Shown: piece after piece, positions 39,101-61,690 of the stretch
Numbering within the stretch: the first letter of the stretch is position 1
Layout of the letters: the number at the start of each line of letters is the position of its first letter
DNA from: Setophaga petechia
Taxonomy: Eukaryota > Chordata > Aves > Passeriformes > Parulidae
Assembly (NCBI GenBank): GCA_024362935.1
Contig: JANCRA010000007.1
Span: 23,461,003-23,525,002 of the forward strand
DNA length: 64,000 bases
Direction of reading: 5' to 3'
Translations under genes and position numbers: made by a program
Notes under the pieces: model-generated
Told to the model about the DNA's origin: nothing
Database searches by the model: none
Seen by the model: only the letters and a program-made list of their open reading frames with translations

Positions 39101-41340
39101 TCGCCTTCTGATCTGGGGACACCAGGGCTCGAGGCGCTAATCTGCTTTATCAGCGATTTCTCTCTCCTGACACAAAGGTGTTTACTTGTTTTAACATCTC
39201 CCAGGACTCTATTTCTCCTTTTGTGTGGTCTTTATCCCCCGACGAGGGCTTTAGCCCAGATTACAGACAGAATTAAGGCATTTGGCGATGTGCCTCAGAA
39301 CTGTGTGATGCTGGATCAAGGAGCAGAATGTAACAAAATAATGGAGGGAGATGCTGAGAGTGACCCCACTGCGGGATCCGTGCTGTTGGCTTTCAGGACT
39401 GCTTCATTGTCCTGAGAACCAGGAGGCTGTTGGTGAGGGGTGGCCATGCAGCAGAGTTTAAAAAGCAGGTGCTTCAAGTTTTTTATTGTGACCAGCATTT
39501 TTGATGTAGAGGGTGTGAGGAGAAGGAGACTGAAAAAAAGGAAGGTTTGCAATAGGTGGCCATTTCAAGAAGCTGGGCAGATTGCCCACTCCATTCCCAA
39601 GAGTCTGTCATGTCTGAATACCACTGGCTGCTGCAGCAGGTGGAATGACACTGAGACAGGCTGTGCCATGCACCTGATGCAATTTCATGTGACCCAGGGA
39701 AGAGGCTCAAGCTTCTTCTTGAAGTCTGCCAGGTCGGGACCTCACCAGACACTCTCCACCAGGTGAGCTGCTGGTTTGCATATAAACAAGCAGCAGAGTG
39801 ATACCACCACAAAGCACTCAGCATAGAGCTTCATGGAGATCTTACTTTTGCTCTTTCACTGCAGGCAAGGAATTAAAAAGGAGAAAAATCTAGCCTTTGC
39901 AAGGTCTCATCTGGAGATGAGATGTCTGATCATTGGGGTAGTTGCTTTTGACCTATCACATTCAGCCCCAGATATGGTGTTTGTAGAATGTGGTATAACT
40001 GGAGGGGGTTGAGGAGAGCAGCCATGGCAGACTGGGTTGGGAAAGTCTGATCTGCCTGTGGATCTGTGCTGTGTGTCCAAGATCTAGGGAAATACCCCAG
40101 TGGACAGTATTTTGAAGGACAGAGTATGGGACGGGATTGAACATGTAAATGGCTCTTGTAGACTATTGGGGGAGTCTGACTAAGCTGGGAGTTGTCTCCT
40201 ATGGAAGTGGAGCCATATAATTCAGAATACTGGTCACTTCTCCCAGGGAACAGGATCCCATTCTGCTGGGGGTCAGCTGTGCCTGTACCTTGGCTCTTCC
40301 TCTTCCAGCTGGGACTCCTGCTGGTCACCTGTCATGACCCTTCATGGTTAATGGCCCAACCAGTAGCTGAAGCTGGGGGTGGGAGACGAAAACTGTGTGG
40401 GCTTTTGTATTCTGTTATATCACAGAAATGAGATCTGGAAGACTTTCTGTGACACCATCTCTGCTCTGGCCAGCTGAACTGGAAGGGCTTTTTGCTCTGA
40501 ATGACTCTTCCTCTAATGTGTTTCATTGCAGTGGTCAGCTGTTGACCTGTTTAGGAACTGACTTCCACCGTGGAGCTGGAGTCCTGGATGTGTTCTATGA
40601 AACGCCCTCCCTTCTCCTTTCCTGTGGGTATGACACCTACATCCGCTACTGGGACATACGGACCAGCACCCGGTGAGCCTGCCCTGCTGGTGTCTGGGGC
40701 CCACCTAAGGCTCCTGCACTGTCCTTGTGCAGCATCTGCGAACTCAGCCCTTACTGAGTTAGCTCCTTCAGGCAAAGTGGATGGAGGAGGGGAGGCTCAG
40801 CCCTGCTCTGGTTTGTGTTGCCCTCGCAGGAAGTGCGTCCAGGAGTGGGAGGAGCCCCATGACAGTGCCCTGTACTGCATACGGAGTGATAAGAACCATA
40901 TGATTGCCAGCGGCTCTTCCTACTACGGCGTGGTGCGCCTCTGGGATAAGCGGCAGACTCGGTGCCTGCAGGTGAGCACCAGTGGGAGGCTGAGCAGCAG
41001 CAGAACTTCTCAGCTGTTCTCTGGCAGCCCAGTGTGCATGCCTTGTGGGAAGAAGAAAGAGGGGCTGCTGGGCTGTCTTTGGGGCTAGTCCACCAGGGCA
41101 AACCTACCCTATATGCAGGGAAAACCTGCTTTCTCAGTCATCTCAGCCTTTGGGTCTGTAACACCAGCCAGCATCTTTGGGCTGACCTTGTTTCTGAAAG
41201 GTTGATTTTCCTGTTTTTTGCAGAGCTTTCACCTGTCTTCACCCACCAGCAGCCCAGTGTACTGCCTTCGTTTCAGTACCACCCACCTGTACGCTGCCCT
41301 GGCGTCCGCCCTGCACGTCCTGGACTTCACAGCCTCATGA
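31..41340 (+). CDS. FBXW4: FBXW4 (F-box/WD repeat protein 4, dactylin), C-terminal 186 codons, 5' part missing
   Basis: FBXW4 is the substrate-recognition subunit of an SCF-type ubiquitin ligase: an N-terminal F-box binds SKP1 and a WD40 propeller binds targets. Only the last five coding exons are here: 31-125, 28017-28082, 40532-40672, 40830-40971 and 41224-41340. They join in phase to 561 nt (186 residues plus TGA) with GT-AG introns throughout. The translation holds the last WD repeats: TEDRVWSIAISPLL then SSFVTGTACCGHISPLRIWD; GAGVLDVFYETPSLLLSCGY then DTYIRYWD; SALYCIRSDKNHMIASGSSY then YGVVRLWD; and a closing SPVYCLRF...LHVLDF strand. These match vertebrate FBXW4 almost residue for residue. 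The F-box and first repeats must lie left of the window. Two introns are very large (27.9 and 12.4 kb); in mammals they host FGF8 enhancers. Identity rests on recalled family sequence plus the DPCD-POLL neighbourhood. Confidence 0.95.
1386..1405 (+). repeat. Poly-C tract
   Basis: An uninterrupted run of about 20 C, preceded by CCCCACCCCA, in the FBXW4 intron. The minus strand is G-rich and could form a G-quadruplex. Its length is likely variable and may be inexact in an assembly. Confidence 0.9.
1560..1925. promoter_or_regulatory. Candidate conserved non-coding element 1 (FBXW4 intron)
   Basis: This block is richer in CpG than its surroundings and has several homeodomain-type cores: CCAATTAG near 1592-1599, CATTAATT near 1606-1613 and a perfect TTAATTAA palindrome at 1709-1716. 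It has no coding frame. By analogy with the FGF8 enhancers known from FBXW4 introns it may be an enhancer; conservation is not tested here. Confidence 0.4.
3817..3845 (+). repeat. 29-bp interspersed repeat, copy 1
   Basis: A 29-base stretch containing GAGCAGCAGGATGCCAGG recurs at 6249-6277 with one mismatch. It has no known repeat-family assignment. Confidence 0.6.
4180..4560. promoter_or_regulatory. Candidate non-coding element, weak (FBXW4 intron)
   Basis: An AT-rich, low-repeat stretch with TAAT-type motifs (GATTAATATTGAG near 4380) and little similarity to flanking sequence. The case is weaker than for the other blocks, and it could be ordinary intron. Confidence 0.2.
6249..6277 (+). repeat. 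29-bp interspersed repeat, copy 2
   Basis: Matches 3817-3845 at 28 of 29 bases, in the same orientation, 2.4 kb apart. Flanks do not match. Confidence 0.6.
8640..9690. promoter_or_regulatory. Candidate conserved non-coding element 2 (FBXW4 intron)
   Basis: A composite block. Its first part has CCTTTGACCTCT-like and ACTTTGAAATGCAT motifs (TCF/LEF- and octamer-like, about 8810-8885). The middle part, about 9030-9180, has AGTAATTAGT, CAATAAAACCACAG (a HOX/CDX-like core touching a RUNX-like ACCACAG near 9071-9084) and retained CpGs. A pyrimidine-rich stretch of about 100 bp separates these two parts. There is no credible coding frame. Function is inferred from position and motif density. Confidence 0.4.
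10184..10510 (-). mobile_element. Solo LTR of an endogenous retrovirus, minus strand
   Basis: A 327-bp element bounded by TGTT...AACA on the plus strand, with inverted termini. On the minus strand it has the order expected of an LTR: a TATA-like GCATAAAAG (10267-10259), AATAAA (10243-10238), then about 55 bases to the terminal CGTAACA. The TATA-to-polyA spacing is very short, as in compact avian LTRs. Flanking bases ATTTT (10179-10183) and CTTTT (10511-10515) could be a diverged 5-bp target duplication. No gag, pol or env sequence adjoins it, so it is a solo LTR left by recombination, antisense to FBXW4. Confidence 0.8.
11140..11560. promoter_or_regulatory. Candidate conserved non-coding element 3 (FBXW4 intron)
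   Basis: Contains TTTTTAATTATTG near 11164, AAAATTAGCATTTC and CCTAATTGGAG near 11440-11462, and two ATTCCATTACA/TTTCATTACA repeats near 11470-11495. Homeodomain-type cores are dense within about 100 bp and no open frame is plausible. Regulatory role is inferred only. Confidence 0.35.
18890..19340. promoter_or_regulatory. Candidate conserved non-coding element 4 (FBXW4 intron)
   Basis: Four TAAT/ATTA cores in about 280 bp: GGCTAATTACGC (about 18929-18940), AATAATTACCAG (about 19089-19100), GCCAATTAGGG (about 19137-19147) and GGCAATTAAC (19201-19210). CpGs are retained and the sequence is complex and non-repetitive. This is one of the more convincing enhancer-like blocks; it has no coding frame. 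Confidence 0.45.
22750..23690. promoter_or_regulatory. Candidate conserved non-coding element 5, strongest (FBXW4 intron)
   Basis: Within this block are a CACAGGTG E-box (22883-22890), a TGACCTTTG nuclear-receptor-like site (22904-22912), a TCF-like CATCAAA (about 22969), a run of TTAATTG/CCAATTAGG/ACTAATTGG cores (22980-23033), a MEIS-like TGACAGCT (23243-23250) and a CpG-rich tail (about 23310-23345). It may continue to a CCATATATAATAG CArG/MEF2-like motif near 23600. CpG retention is clearly above the intron background. The sequence does not encode a protein; enhancer function is inferred. Confidence 0.5.
25646..25686 (+). repeat. (CT)n/T-rich low-complexity tract
   Basis: A CT-repeat run into a T-run and then CTCTCT. 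Simple low-complexity intron sequence. Confidence 0.8.
27460..27543 (+). mobile_element. CR1 LINE 3' end fragment
   Basis: The sequence GGGCAACCTGATCCAGCTTT, the phrase GGCCCTGCTTTGAGCAGG, and ACCTCTATTCTGTGATTC form the typical 3' end of an avian CR1 retrotransposon. The 5' limit cannot be placed, since older CR1 sequence may extend leftward. It lies in the FBXW4 intron about 470 bp before an exon. Confidence 0.75.
28017..28082 (+). CDS. FBXW4: FBXW4 internal coding exon
   Basis: A 66-nt exon after a T-rich tract and an AACAG acceptor, followed by a GTGAGT donor. With the split codon from the previous exon it reads SSFVTGTACCGHISPLRIWD, a WD repeat ending in the diagnostic Trp-Asp. It stands alone between two large introns. 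Confidence 0.94.
29194..29223 (+). repeat. 15-bp tandem duplication
   Basis: GTACCCCAGAAGGGT is followed directly by GTACCCCAGAAGGAT. A small, recent-looking local duplication in the FBXW4 intron. Confidence 0.8.
31800..32210. promoter_or_regulatory. Candidate conserved non-coding element 6 (FBXW4 intron)
   Basis: After a T-rich run come non-repetitive motifs: GCCGTCACTGACACC, TTTATGGCAACAGATG (HOX/CDX-like core beside an E-box, near 31919-31934) and CTGTAATTAGG (about 31979-31989), with a CpG-containing tail (TGTCGGAGC, TTTCGGAAG). No gene is present. The call rests on composition and context. Confidence 0.35.
34240..35240. promoter_or_regulatory. Candidate conserved non-coding element 7 (FBXW4 intron)
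   Basis: Holds a palindromic E-box CACACGTGTG (34583-34592) and four posterior-HOX/CDX-type cores: GTTTTATA (34737-34744), AAATAAAAG (34799-34807), CTTTATTTG (about 34839-34847) and TTTTATTGG (34970-34978). CpGs are retained (ACGGGAACCCGAAC near 34906-34919). Between these are purine-rich fillers. Developmental enhancer function is inferred from motif density and host intron. Confidence 0.4.
38820..39320. promoter_or_regulatory. Candidate conserved non-coding element 8 (FBXW4 intron)
   Basis: Contains two RFX-like half sites, ATTGCTAGGGC (38874-38884) and GTTGCTAGGGC (38904-38914), 30 bp apart; SOX-like ACAAAG and ATTGTT (about 38977-38990); a TCF/LEF-like CAAAGATC (39084-39091); and CGCTAATCTGCTTTATCAGC (about 39135-39154) with PITX/OTX- and GATA-like cores. 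CpGs are frequent compared with flanks. It has no protein-coding character. Confidence 0.45.
40532..40672 (+). CDS. FBXW4: FBXW4 internal coding exon
   Basis: A 141-nt exon with a TTGCAG acceptor and a GTGAGC donor. It encodes SGQLLTCLGTDFHRGAGVLD and then LLLSCGYDTYIRYWDIRTST, another WD repeat ending Trp-Asp. The final arginine codon is split with the next exon. Confidence 0.95.
40830..40971 (+). CDS. FBXW4: FBXW4 internal coding exon
   Basis: A 142-nt exon with a CTCGCAG acceptor and a GTGAGC donor. It encodes KCVQEWEEPHDSALYCIRSD through GSSYYGVVRLWDKRQTRCLQ, a complete WD repeat, and ends exactly on a codon boundary. Confidence 0.95.
41224..41340 (+). CDS. FBXW4: FBXW4 terminal coding exon
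   Basis: This exon begins after a TTTTTTGCAG acceptor and reads SFHLSSPTSSPVYCLRFSTT, then HLYAALASALHVLDFTAS and TGA. The last strand, LHVLDF, matches the known FBXW4 C-terminus. A longer open frame through the same bases is out of phase and includes intron. Confidence 0.94.
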   Translation, partial: SFHLSSPTSSPVYCLRFSTTHLYAALASALHVLDFTAS

Positions 41341-41970
41341 AGGGCACCACAGCTGCTTCTGGTGACCCCAGCTCAGCAGAGCTGACACTTGGCTCAGGGA
41401 ATTGCAGGGCAGGAGAGGTGAGAAAGGCCCACAAGGCTTCTTTTGCCTGCCAGAAAGCTACAATGAAGAGTGCACAAAGGGCCAAACTTTCTCAACCGTA
41501 CCTGCCTGTTAGTGAAAATAACAGGCCAATTGTCCTTTACCCTTTTTATTTTGTGCAAGTCAGGAATTGTTTTATTAACTGTGTTACTTTTTTTCTTTTT
41601 CTTTTTCCTTCTTTTTTTCCCTGTGGATACATCATTGGAGGGGCAAGTTGAGCCAGGATGCCCCATCAGCTGTGTGCTGGTCAGTCTGAGATCAGCCAAG
41701 CTCTAAGCATGTGAAACAAGACTAGGCTGTGTGTGGGGTGAACTGATTTGGTGGAAGGGAAGGGTGCCTGGAGCGAGGCCCACCTTTCTCCTTAACTTGC
41801 TGTTCTGACAGCTGCTTGTGTTGTCCTTCACAGCCAAGAGCAACAATTGAGCTAAAAGGCAGAGCCAGCCCTGCTTTCAGTGTGCCTCCCCAAGCTGGCC
41901 GTTAGGTCAGGCTATGCACTTGGCAGGGCTGAAATGGTCGTGTTTTGTTAAATAAAACTGAAAGGAAACA
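41341..41970 (+). other. FBXW4: FBXW4 3' UTR with polyadenylation signal
   Basis: About 630 bases follow the stop codon, including a T-rich stretch near 41586-41620. A canonical AATAAA at 41951-41956 is the first good signal downstream, so cleavage is expected near 41970. The end is inferred, not observed. Confidence 0.7.
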
Positions 41971-42980
41971 AAAGAGATTGTATATTTTGTTTCAAGTTCT
42001 GAAGGGGCTGTGATGTTACCTGCTGATTGCAGGGGCCTGGGTGGGTGGGGGAGGTTGGACCTATTTTCAGATGCTGTCTCCATGTCTTATAGATCTCTCT
42101 CCCTGGGTAGACCCTATGACACTGCTGCATTGAAGGTGATTCTTGGGAGTTTGGATCTCCTGTCACTTTTTCAAACAAGAATTCAAAAAGTAGGATCTGT
42201 GACTCATTTGGTGCCTGCTTAATGAAGCAGCAAGCCAGACTAGTATGAACACCTGGATGTGATTTACTGGGGTCCTGTAGACACATCCAAGCAGGCTTTG
42301 CCACTGCTTCCCCTCCATGCCATGCAAATGGAGGCAGCTGCATCTTGGTTCCTGCCCTCTGCACAGCCCTGTCACGTTGTGGATGGCTGGCACTAAGGAA
42401 GCAGCTGCATGTCTTCCTCTTTACCCTGTTTCATAGGCTGTGCTCACTCAGGTCTAAACATTGATGCTGTTTGCAGAGATAGAAAAGTCACCAGAGCATC
42501 CTGACTTGCATGGAGGAGCTGCATAACTGCACAGGAGGGAGCTGCTCCCAAGCATATCCCAGGCAAGTAATGGGTGTGAGGAAGGAGTTCTTGTTTTCCA
42601 AACATTACTGCCTTCAGCAATGGTGGCAGATGGGGAATTCCCAAGGTGTCATGTTGGATGGGGACAGGGCTGCTGGTTGTGGATGTGGTGTGCTTCGTTT
42701 GCATATTACAGCTTCCCACAATTCCTAGACGGATCATTCCATCCCTGGAAATGTTCCAGGCCAGGCTGGGTGGGGCTTTGAGCAGTCTGGTCTGGTGGAA
42801 GGTGTCCCTGCCCATGACAGGGAGGTTAGAACGAGATGATCTTTAAGGTCCTTTCCAACACAAACCATTCTATGGTTCTATGAAATGTCTGCATAAATCA
42901 GCAGGCCAGGGCAGCAGACAGGTCAACTGGCCTGCCTAGGCTTACAGAGATTCCTCCAAATGACTCTATTAACAACAGAA
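41971..42980. other. Gap between convergent FBXW4 and DPCD 3' ends
   Basis: About 1 kb between the two polyadenylation signals. The only recognisable feature is a CR1 3' end at 42730-42885. I see no exon or promoter. Confidence 0.75.
42730..42885 (+). mobile_element. CR1 LINE 3' end
   Basis: A textbook avian CR1 tail: CATTCCATCCCTGGAA-like start, GGTGTCCCTGCCCATG, GATGATCTTTAAGGTCCTTT, then ACAAACCATTCTATGGTTCT, ending in the ATTCTATG-type terminal repeat. It is 5'-truncated, as most CR1 copies are. It supports a bird (or at least sauropsid) source. Confidence 0.92.
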
Positions 42981-42986
42981 CCCATT

Positions 42987-42992
42987 TTTATT
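42987..42992 (-). terminator. DPCD: DPCD polyadenylation signal (AATAAA)
   Basis: TTTATT on the plus strand is AATAAA on the DPCD strand, 74 bases past the stop codon. This implies a very short 3' UTR of roughly 90-100 bases. Confidence 0.7.
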
Positions 42993-43065
42993 AGATAAGG
43001 CAAAATAAACACCATGAAGCTGTGCCAGAGAGCTGCCCCTCACCTCAACTCTCAGCAGCCACTGC

Positions 43066-50076
<7,011 letters not shown>

Positions 50077-50121
50077 GGCGGCCGCGCCGTCGCCGCGGCA
50101 ACGCGGAAACTTCCGCCCGCC

Positions 50122-50141
50122 GGCCGGAAGCGCTTCCGGCC
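50122..50141. promoter_or_regulatory. 20-bp perfect palindrome of two ETS/GABP sites
   Basis: GGCCGGAAGCGCTTCCGGCC is identical to its reverse complement and places two CCGGAAG ETS cores head to head. It lies 46 bp upstream of the DPCD start codon, between the two divergent genes. GABPA-type factors are typical drivers of CpG-island bidirectional promoters. Confidence 0.65.
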
Positions 50142-50400
50142 CGGCCGAGCTGAGCGCGGCCCTGCCCGGCCCGGCCCCGGCCCCGCTTTCCTTCGGGGCC
50201 CTTCCCCTCTCCGGCTGTCCCACCTCGGCTCCCCCGCGCACAGCCGCGAGTCTGGGGCGTCGTTCTTGCCCCCGAGGCTGCGGGTGCTGCCAGCCCCGCG
50301 TTGGTGGCCTTGAGACCTTGGCGGCCTGAGGAGGCGGGCAAGGCAGGTTCGGTGCGTTGTGGTTTATAGGAGTTCAAATACAGCCTGAAGAAACACACTG

Positions 50401-51507
50401 CCCAGCCCTGGAACGGACTTGGGCACCCTGAACCTTGGCGGGCTTTTGGTGTGGGCTTTTTCTTTATCTAATAGAAAGGATTACTGTTTCCAGAGGGCTT
50501 TTTTTTTTTTTTTTGGTCAAAACGTCCTGAAAACTGAAACGTTTCAGCGAAGGTGAGTTTTAGAAATGTAGCGGGATTTCTGTTCCCATGGAGCTGAACT
50601 CTTCCTCACAGACGTGAGGGCTTGAGTCGAGCTCTTGGTTGGTCTTCAGAGGATCATGTTTAGTGCTCAGATGAGAAAGTGACCATAGCAGGAAGCCATG
50701 GCCCGATGGGACCATTTTCAGCTTTTCCAGGTTGGGTAGGATAGGTTTGTGGTGGACTGTGAGAATTCTAAGAGAAACACGGAGTGCTGCACAGAGAGGA
50801 AACCAAGCTGGTGTTTACTCCGCGCTGCAGCCACATGGAGGGGGCTGTTGGGATATACAGTGATTTGGGGCTTGTTTGGGCTACAAAAAAACTGAGCTTT
50901 TTTGTGTCCTGGTAGTTCAAGCTCCAAAGTTTGCATTTGCAAGGCTTGTCATGGTAAAGCTACAGTTGTACCCATATTGAACTTGTCTAGTTAATCTTTA
51001 GTAATTTGCTATTTCCAGATGAAGCCAAGTTGGGAGTTTTCCTCTTGTGGCTATGTGAAACACTTGGTGTCAATCAGTGTTTTGTCTCATAGGTGACTGG
51101 ATTTCAGCCCTGGCAGGAGAAGTGTTTCCCTCTTGGGAATGTGCTTAAGAAATACCTGGGAAATAAAGTTGCTTCTTTAGGCTGAGCAGATAGGAGCTCT
51201 AAACTATTCAAGTAGTTGAATGCTTTGCATTGTAAGAACTCAGCTGTAGAGGTTTCTAAGCCATTCAGGTATGGTTAACTTAAAGCGACTTTCTGACTTT
51301 GGTTTTTCTGACCTTTTGGGCTGCAATTCTTGATTCTGGTTGGCTCCCTCAGGCTGAGCTTTTTGGAAGGCAACAACAAAAAACTTCAGAACAACAAAGA
51401 CAGTGAGCAACATGAGTGAATCTTGAGTTGTGGTTAGGTAAGATCTAAGCAACCTTGCTCTTTCTTGTTTGTATTTAGCAATTGCTGCTAACTTTCCCAC
51501 CAGGCCT
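50401..51507 (+). other. POLL: Probable POLL 5' UTR and first intron
   Basis: No coding sequence is seen. A good donor, AAG|GTGAGT, lies at 50551-50558, and acceptor-like CCCACCAG ends at 51503, five bases before the POLL ATG. A non-coding first exon ending at 50552 would fit, but the transcription start is unknown. A T-run lies near 50500-50515. Confidence 0.4.
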
Positions 51508-60272
<8,765 letters not shown>

Positions 60273-61690
60273 GGCCTGCTTGTCACCCTGGGCTTGCTGC
60301 TGTGCTGCTGCTTTGAAGGATCTGATTTCCCCAGAGGTGGAAAGGCTCTGTGGTGCCTGCGGGCTGAGGAACATCTCCCAGCAAACTGGGGCTCCTTGCA
60401 AGCATGAGGCCTGGCTGCTGGGCAGAGGTCTGTGGCTTCCTCAGCAGAGGCTGTGGGCTGGAACCACACTGGAAGTGCTCTCTTGGTGTGGCTACCAAAA
60501 GGGCTCACTGCCCATCAGCTACCCTGGTCCTCCTCTCCCCAGCTTTGGAAGATTGGGATGCAGAGCCTTGTGATCCAGCCCCTGACAGTGCTTGGGAACA
60601 AAGGAAGTGGGATGCATCTTCCTCTGTATCTGAGCACTGGCACTGTGAAATTTCTGTTCTGAGCTGTGAATGAAGGTAGCAGAGGTCTAGCTTGGTTCTG
60701 TGACAAGCTTTCCTCCTCACTAGTGCTGGCAGCTGCTACTGCAGGAGTCTCAAGGGGTTAACCTGTGCTGCTGCTGTGTCCTTCTGTCTGAGCTGATGTG
60801 TCCTTTGATGGGTCCCATTGCACAGGGCCAGGCTGCTGTTACTGCCACCAGCTTTCCCTCGTGCCAGCTAAGCCTTGAAAGAGACGTAGGGACCTGAGGT
60901 GCTGTACCTGCTTGTTCCCGGCCTCGTGTTCTGAGGATCCTCCAGATTTACTCAGAGCCCTGGTCTGGCCCAAGACCTCCTTTCTTCTTGGTGCAGGAGA
61001 GGAGCAGAGCTCTCAGCTTGGGGAGCTGTGCTCAGGAGGGATTTGAATGTAATAGCACTGAATGTAACACAGCACTGTGTGTCTGTCTGTAGGAGGCGTA
61101 GAGACAGAGAGAAACGCAAGGAGATAGTTAAGTTGTAACTCGGGCAAAGCAAAACCTTTTCCCTTTTTTTTATGTGGAAGCCATGGAGTCATCTGGTCTT
61201 TGATCAGGGAAAGTGTGTGTGTGTTTGTGTATACATGTGCATGTGGCTGGTCCCACCAGTTCCATGGGAGTGAATTTTATATCTCAGGAAACCTCAACTA
61301 TTTTATATTGTGGAGATGAATTTCCCAGAGACATTGAGTGCTCTGTCTGTTACAGGTGTTGCAGGGCTTGCTCCTGGCAGAGGTGCCATGGTGGGCATTT
61401 CTGTGCCAGGCCCCTGGGGCACTTCTCACTTGTGGGGGATCTGGCCCCGTCAGGTACAGTGACAAAGCTGCATGTTTGCTGCTAGGGCAGGCACAAACCA
61501 GGTGGGTTTGCACAGTTCCTGTGGCTGCTGGGCACCAGCAGGGCTGGGGCTTTGCTAGGGTGGCCCACACCCCAGCAGTGGCATTTGCCAACCCAGCCTT
61601 TCTGCTGGACTCCTGGGGAAATGAATGTCTTTTGGCATGTCTTGGTGCTTTGGAATTTGAAGTGTAATAAATAAATAAATCCCTTCCCTC
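60273..61690 (+). other. POLL: POLL 3' UTR and probable polyadenylation signal
   Basis: After the TGA, the first good signal is AATAAA at 61666-61671, within an (AAAT)n run continuing to about 61680. A 1.4-kb 3' UTR would follow. A short GT-rich run lies near 61213-61230. The true end could differ. Confidence 0.55.

Larger units (their letters stand above)
28083..40531 (+). other. Second large FBXW4 intron (12.4 kb)
   Basis: Flanked by in-phase FBXW4 exons. It contains three candidate regulatory blocks (about 31800-32210, 34240-35240 and 38820-39320), a 15-bp tandem duplication at 29194-29223 and T-rich runs near 31740-31805. Overlapping minus-strand open frames span 37704-38785 but are not recognisable proteins. 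Elsewhere I see nothing beyond ordinary intron sequence. Confidence 0.8.

Noticed and set aside
40962..41651. A 229-codon open frame over the last FBXW4 exon
   Set aside because: It runs through an intron and reads the real exon out of phase. The WD-repeat frame is strongly supported instead.
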